Assembly: GCA_947044405.1 (NCBI GenBank)
Contig: CAMRHE010000655.1
Coordinates: 434,001 to 498,000 of the forward strand
Origin: Leptodactylus fallax
Lineage: Eukaryota; Chordata; Amphibia; Anura; Leptodactylidae
Direction: 5' to 3'
Length of the DNA: 64,000 nucleotides
Below, in pieces: positions 60,586 to 64,000 of this stretch (within the stretch, counting starts at the first letter, position 1; every line of letters starts with the position of its first letter). The notes under the pieces were generated by a model. The model searched no databases. It was not told the DNA's origin and was given only the letters and a program-made list of their open reading frames with translations. The position numbers and the translations under genes were made by a program.

Positions 60586-61191
60586 TTAAAGGGATTTTCT
60601 GGGAATTACATACTGATGCCCTATTCTTAGTATAGGTCATTAATATATGATTGGTAGGGGTTTGACCCTTGGTGCCACCACAGATCAGCCTCACTCAATG
60701 CATTTGCAGCTCAGTCTCATTCAAGCTGCAATACCAAGCACAATCCCTATGCAATGTATGATGCTGTGCTTTTTATTCAGTGAAGAGGACACAGCGCTCA
60801 CCTGAATGCTCTTTAGGCTAAGGCCCAACGTAGTGGGAAAAACCACGATGGAAACACATTGCGTTTTTTTCCGCAGTTTTCCACTGCGCACTTTCTGCTT
60901 CAATTATACCTATAGGGAAACCACCGACGTTTCCGTAGGTATAATTAACATGCTGCGATTTCCAAAAAGATTCCGCTGCATGTATTCATGCATTTTTCTG
61001 CACTGTGTAGATGGGATTCGCTTTGTAGAGAATGTAAAACGTTGCAGTTTTTGATGCAGCGTTTCCGCCATGTGGGGCCATGGCCTTAAACAGTTAATTG
61101 GTGGGGGTCCCGGGTGTTGGACCCTCACTTATTGCATATTGATGACCTAAGGATAGATCACAAATATGTAACTCCTGGAAAACCCCTTTAA
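60586..61191. mobile_element. Kolobok/T2-like MITE split by a second MITE
   Basis: TTAA flanks are at 60586-60589 and 61188-61191. The ends AGGGATTTTCTGGGAATTAC and GTAACTCCTGGAAAACCCCT are inverted. The inserted element occupies 60816-61085. Confidence 0.7.
60816..61085. mobile_element. PIF/Harbinger-like MITE (GGCTAAGGCC ends), nested
   Basis: It is flanked by TTA at 60813-60815 and 61086-61088. The termini are GGCTAAGGCC on the left and GGGGCCATGGCC on the right, with inner opposed words such as ACCGACGTTTCCGTAGGTATAA and TATACCTATAGGGAAACC. Relatives lie at about 45123 and 61767. Confidence 0.6.
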
Positions 61192-61366
61192 ACGTTGCTA
61201 CACCTGTATATATATATGTATAGATATAAATATATATTTGCTGACATGGAAACAAATCCGGGTGTGTTAGCATTGATGGCTTAGTGCCATGTAGAACATT
61301 TAAGGAGGGGCGTTACCCTTCCCCTTGTCAATGTGGCATGTCTGACAATGCAGTGACACACCCTAT

Positions 61367-61766
61367 TTAAAGGGGCTTCCCAGGCTTTTTTAACTGATGA
61401 TTTATCCTAAGGATATAGGTCATGAACTGAAAATCAGAGGGGGTCCGACCCCCATGGTGTAGCTGTTTGAAGCAGCAGTGGTGCTCCCTTCACAGGCAAC
61501 ATGACGTCACACGCATCAGTCACATGGTCTGATTGCAGCTCAGTCCCATTCAAGTGAATTAGCTGAGCTGTGATGCCATCAAAAACCACTATACAAATGT
61601 ACCGCGCTGTGCTGGGTAAGTACTGAACAGGATACAGTGCTTGTGCGAACACTACAGCCTCTTCATACAGCTGATCAGTGTGGGTCCTGGGTGCCGGATC
61701 TGATCTTTACTTGATCACCTATCCTAAGGATATGCCATTAATTAATAAGCCTGGAAAACCCCTTTA
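61367..61766. mobile_element. Kolobok/T2-like MITE
   Basis: The left end (TTAA)AGGGGCTTCCCAGGC and right end GCCTGGAAAACCCCTTTA are inverted, with inner TATCCTAAGGATA words on both sides. The right target is TTTAG rather than TTAA, probably through later insertion of the adjoining repeat. Confidence 0.6.
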
Positions 61767-62190
61767 GGGGCCCCACATGGCATAAACGCCACAGAAAAAA
61801 AAAAGTGGCGTTTTACAGTTGCTGCATAGTGGATGAGATTCTCATCCAAACACTGCAGAAAAATATATTCAGTGGACACGTGGCGATTTCCCAAACAGCT
61901 GCGGCCCCATGTAGCGAAACGCAGCCAAAAACGCTTTGGATAAAAAGCAGCGGAAACGCATTGCATTTTTTTTCTGCGGCAATTTTCATTGTGTTTTTGC
62001 TGCAGTTTTCCTTCCCTTATTAAAAGCTTGCATTTCCACATCTACAACTGACATGCTGCGTTTTTCAACAACACGTGAGTTTCTGTAAATGCAACTTTTC
62101 CGCAGCTCTTTTTTTTCCAAAATCTTATTCACTTTGCTGGTACTGTAAAACATTCCCGCAGCAGGTAAAAACGCTGCGATACCCAAAGCG
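61767..62190. mobile_element. palindromic MITE, GGGGCCCCACATGGC-type end
   Basis: This stretch alternates GAAACGC, GCGTTTT and AATGCG-like words in opposed orientation, with AGCAGCGGAAACGCATTG repeated in related form at 45175 and 60850. The right boundary near AAAACGCTGCGATACCCAAAG is approximate. Confidence 0.5.
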
Positions 62191-62436
62191 AGGCATTAGT
62201 GTTAGAGAGGGTAGGGTAATGCACATGTGGCATTTTATTCATATATTTCCAGGAGGAGTACCAGAGGAACAGGACAACGCAGAAGTCTAGGAAAAACTGC
62301 TCCAAAATGGATATTTCATGCGAAATACAAGCATTAGGTAACAGAGACAAGTCATGGGCGGTGATAGGTCAATACGGTCAAGATTTCAGCAACAAGAAGG
62401 AAAAAGACTGATGCCGGTGTGTGTGGGGCTGCGTAC

Positions 62437-62638
62437 CTGCAGGTTGCTGAGATGCTGCTCCTCTAGAAGGCGCTGCGCTTCCTCCAGTTTGTGCTGGAAG
62501 TAGAGCTGAGTACTATCCGCCTGGACCGCAGGGCGATCTATAAAGAGTCTTTCAAGGTCCAATTTGGCAGCCGGCTGTTGCTTTCTGGGCCATGTGGAGT
62601 GTCCTACTGATGAGAAGCTGGAAGGTGCGTCTGTGGCT
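62437..62638 (-). CDS. cep126: cep126 internal exon with coiled-coil segment
   Basis: This 202-bp exon has acceptor ATCCTCAG and donor GTACGC. It encodes ATDAPSSFSSVGHSTWPRKQ, then about 20 residues including LDLERLFIDRPAV, and ends YFQHKLEEAQRLLEEQHLSNLQ. Human CEP126 has FQLKLEETQKLLEDQHLSSLQ here, directly followed by the segment that begins the giant exon. The last 22 residues form a heptad-like amphipathic helix. Phase is 1 + 67 codons. Confidence 0.95.
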
Positions 62639-63656
62639 CTGAGGATAAGACGAAGAAAGGGTTAATGACTTATAAACTGATTTATGATATTATTTTATAT
62701 CACTTATAGAGCAGCAACAGCTGCTGTAGTGCTGTACATCACTTACAGTGTAATAGTCCTATATTGAGCACAGACACTCTCTAAGCAGAACATACACACT
62801 ATACGCAGATGTTACCTTGGCTAACCACCAGCCTGTCCAGTATGTCCTATACTGATCATTAATATGCTTAATATAATATATTACTACCCTCTTAGTCTGC
62901 ACAGTAGTTCACTTGTCAGAGCAGCGGTATGTGCTTCAGAGCTGCTCTTCCTAAAGTTAGAGGGGACAAAGAGTGGCAACAACTATGGTCACTGAGCGAG
63001 CAGGTAAGTATATGAGACATGCCCTGCTCTTGCTTTTCTCCATACATACTGTACAGACCAAAAGTTTGGACACACTTTCTCATTCCAAGAGTTTTCTGGA
63101 TTTTCATGACTATAAAAATTGTAGATTCACACTGAAGGCATCAAAACTATGAATTAACACATGTGGAATTATATACTTAACAAAAAAGTGTGAAACAACT
63201 GAAAATATGTCTTATATTCTAGGTTCTTCAAAGTAGCCACCTTTTGCTTTGATTACTGCTTTGCACACTCTTGGCATTCTCTTGATGAGCTTCAAGAGGT
63301 AGTCACCTGAAATGGTTTTCACTTCACAGGTGTGCCCTGTCAGGTTTAATAAGTGGGATTTCTTGCCTTATAAATGGGGTTGGGACCATCAGTTGTGTTG
63401 TTCAGAAGTCAGGTGGATACACAGCTGATAGTCCTACTGAATGGAGTGTTAGCTGCTTTTTTTCTTGCCATATTACAAATTCTAACACATTAATTACATT
63501 AATTACAACCGACTATTTTTGGTCTAAACTGTATTATTTTTCTAACCATCACAAATATACACAGATCCATAAAAGACTTTAAAAAAATTCCAAATTTCCA
63601 TTAGTATGGACTACAGCCGCCACCAATACAATCTGTATGTGAACATTATACAGTAC
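62639..63656. other. cep126 intron with Tc1 remnant
   Basis: Apart from the Tc1-like element at 63054-63531, it holds a decayed SINE-like fragment near 62750-62825 (GCAGATGTTACCTTGGCTAACCACC). Confidence 0.5.
63054..63531 (-). mobile_element. internally deleted Tc1-like transposon
   Basis: A TA-flanked left end CAGACCAAAAGTTTGGACAC leads into a minus-strand remnant of the transposase C-terminus (LIKRMPRVCKAVIKAKGGYFEEPR followed by a stop at about 63220), typical of Tc1 transposases. The start of the gene survives near 63470-63450 as ATGGCAAGAAAAAAAGCAGC. Everything between, including the catalytic DDE part, is deleted. The right end GGTCTAAACTGTA is diverged. Confidence 0.75.
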
Positions 63657-63774
63657 CTAGTGCTATTGGGGCTCCTGTGGTTGGATAAGTAGTAGTAAGC
63701 AGGGGGGATGGATCCCTGAATTTGGTCAAGTGCATCTTCAAGTTTTGGAGTTGGCCTTTTCTGAACAGTATACG
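63657..63774 (-). CDS. cep126: cep126 upstream-most exon in the window
   Basis: This 118-bp exon lies between acceptor TTTTACAG and donor GTACTG. After completing a split codon it encodes YTVQKRPTPKLEDALDQIQG, then SIPPAYYYLSNHRSPNST. Human CEP126 has SRKPVPPLEEALKQIQES at about residue 135, so roughly 130 N-terminal residues, including the basic coiled-coil head, are encoded beyond position 64000. Phase is 2 + 38 codons + 2. Confidence 0.92.
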
Positions 63775-64000
63775 CTGTAAAATAAAGATAAAAAGGAATA
63801 AACAGGGGAAAGCAATTGTAACTGGAGAGACGGCGTACTCTGAATAACTGGTTTTCAGGGCTCCAAATCCACTCCATAGACACAAAGGACTGCCGGCAGC
63901 CACCTCCCGTATTCTCCGGACTGCACTCTTTGGCAGCCCCATAGATGTGTTGGAGCTCCGGTCACGCAGACACACTGGCTCTTCATTCACAAGGAGCCTT
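63775..64000. other. cep126 intron at the window edge
   Basis: An open frame on the minus strand runs through this stretch into the exon, but its product shows no resemblance to the CEP126 N-terminal coiled coil and it crosses the acceptor. It is treated as intron. Confidence 0.6.

Larger units (their letters stand above)
53551..62436. other. cep126 large intron, 8.9 kb
   Basis: It contains a TTAA MITE end at 53617, a 55198-55336 MITE (AGATTTATCAAA ends, CCAATCAGATTC), a partial V-SINE tail (56283-56400), TA runs (56433-56457, 57110-57180), and the elements listed separately from 57659 to 62190. No exon was detected. The 54080-55130 and 56880-57080 parts look unique. Confidence 0.55.

Noticed and set aside
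63830..63990. Extension of the cep126 reading frame upstream of the 118-bp exon
   Set aside because: It crosses a good acceptor site and does not resemble the basic coiled-coil head expected at this point of CEP126.

Overview
This window is vertebrate nuclear DNA, most likely from a frog. The coding signal is sparse and split by introns. The intervening DNA is packed with repeat types typical of anuran genomes: TTAA-flanked palindromic MITEs of the Kolobok/T2 kind, PIF/Harbinger-like MITEs with TTA target duplications, tRNA-derived V-SINE-like copies, Tc1-like remnants, a LINE 3' tail, tetranucleotide microsatellites and minisatellites. The genus cannot be named from the sequence alone.

Two genes were reconstructed exon by exon, both on the minus strand. 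On the right (40867-63774) are the last eight coding exons of cep126 (KIAA1377), a centrosome, pericentriolar satellite and ciliary-base protein; its N-terminal exons lie beyond position 64000. On the left (7777-22737) are coding exons 1-5 of cfap300 (C11orf70), a cytoplasmic factor for axonemal dynein arm assembly. About 60 C-terminal codons were not found and probably lie before position 1. All splice junctions inside both genes are GT-AG and keep the reading frame. The order and orientation (cep126 then cfap300, same strand) match human 11q22, so this is conserved synteny of two cilium genes. An RFX X-box-like site sits about 40 bp upstream of the cfap300 start codon.

Region by region: 1-7776 is probably cfap300 intron 5 with a nested SINE/MITE; 7777-22737 is cfap300 with MITE-filled introns; 22738-40500 is the intergenic interval, holding MITEs, a near-identical direct repeat pair, a possible unrecognised two-exon gene (27799-28148) beside a decayed ~180-bp tandem array (28205-29390), a GATA-type microsatellite and a 49-bp minisatellite; 40500-64000 is cep126 with its introns.

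The most interesting non-coding feature is in the last intron of cep126: about 42 tandem copies of a 40-bp unit (41153-42845). Nearly every unit carries a close match to the CTCF core motif, all in one orientation. Also notable are chains of palindromic MITEs that abut and share one TTAA site.
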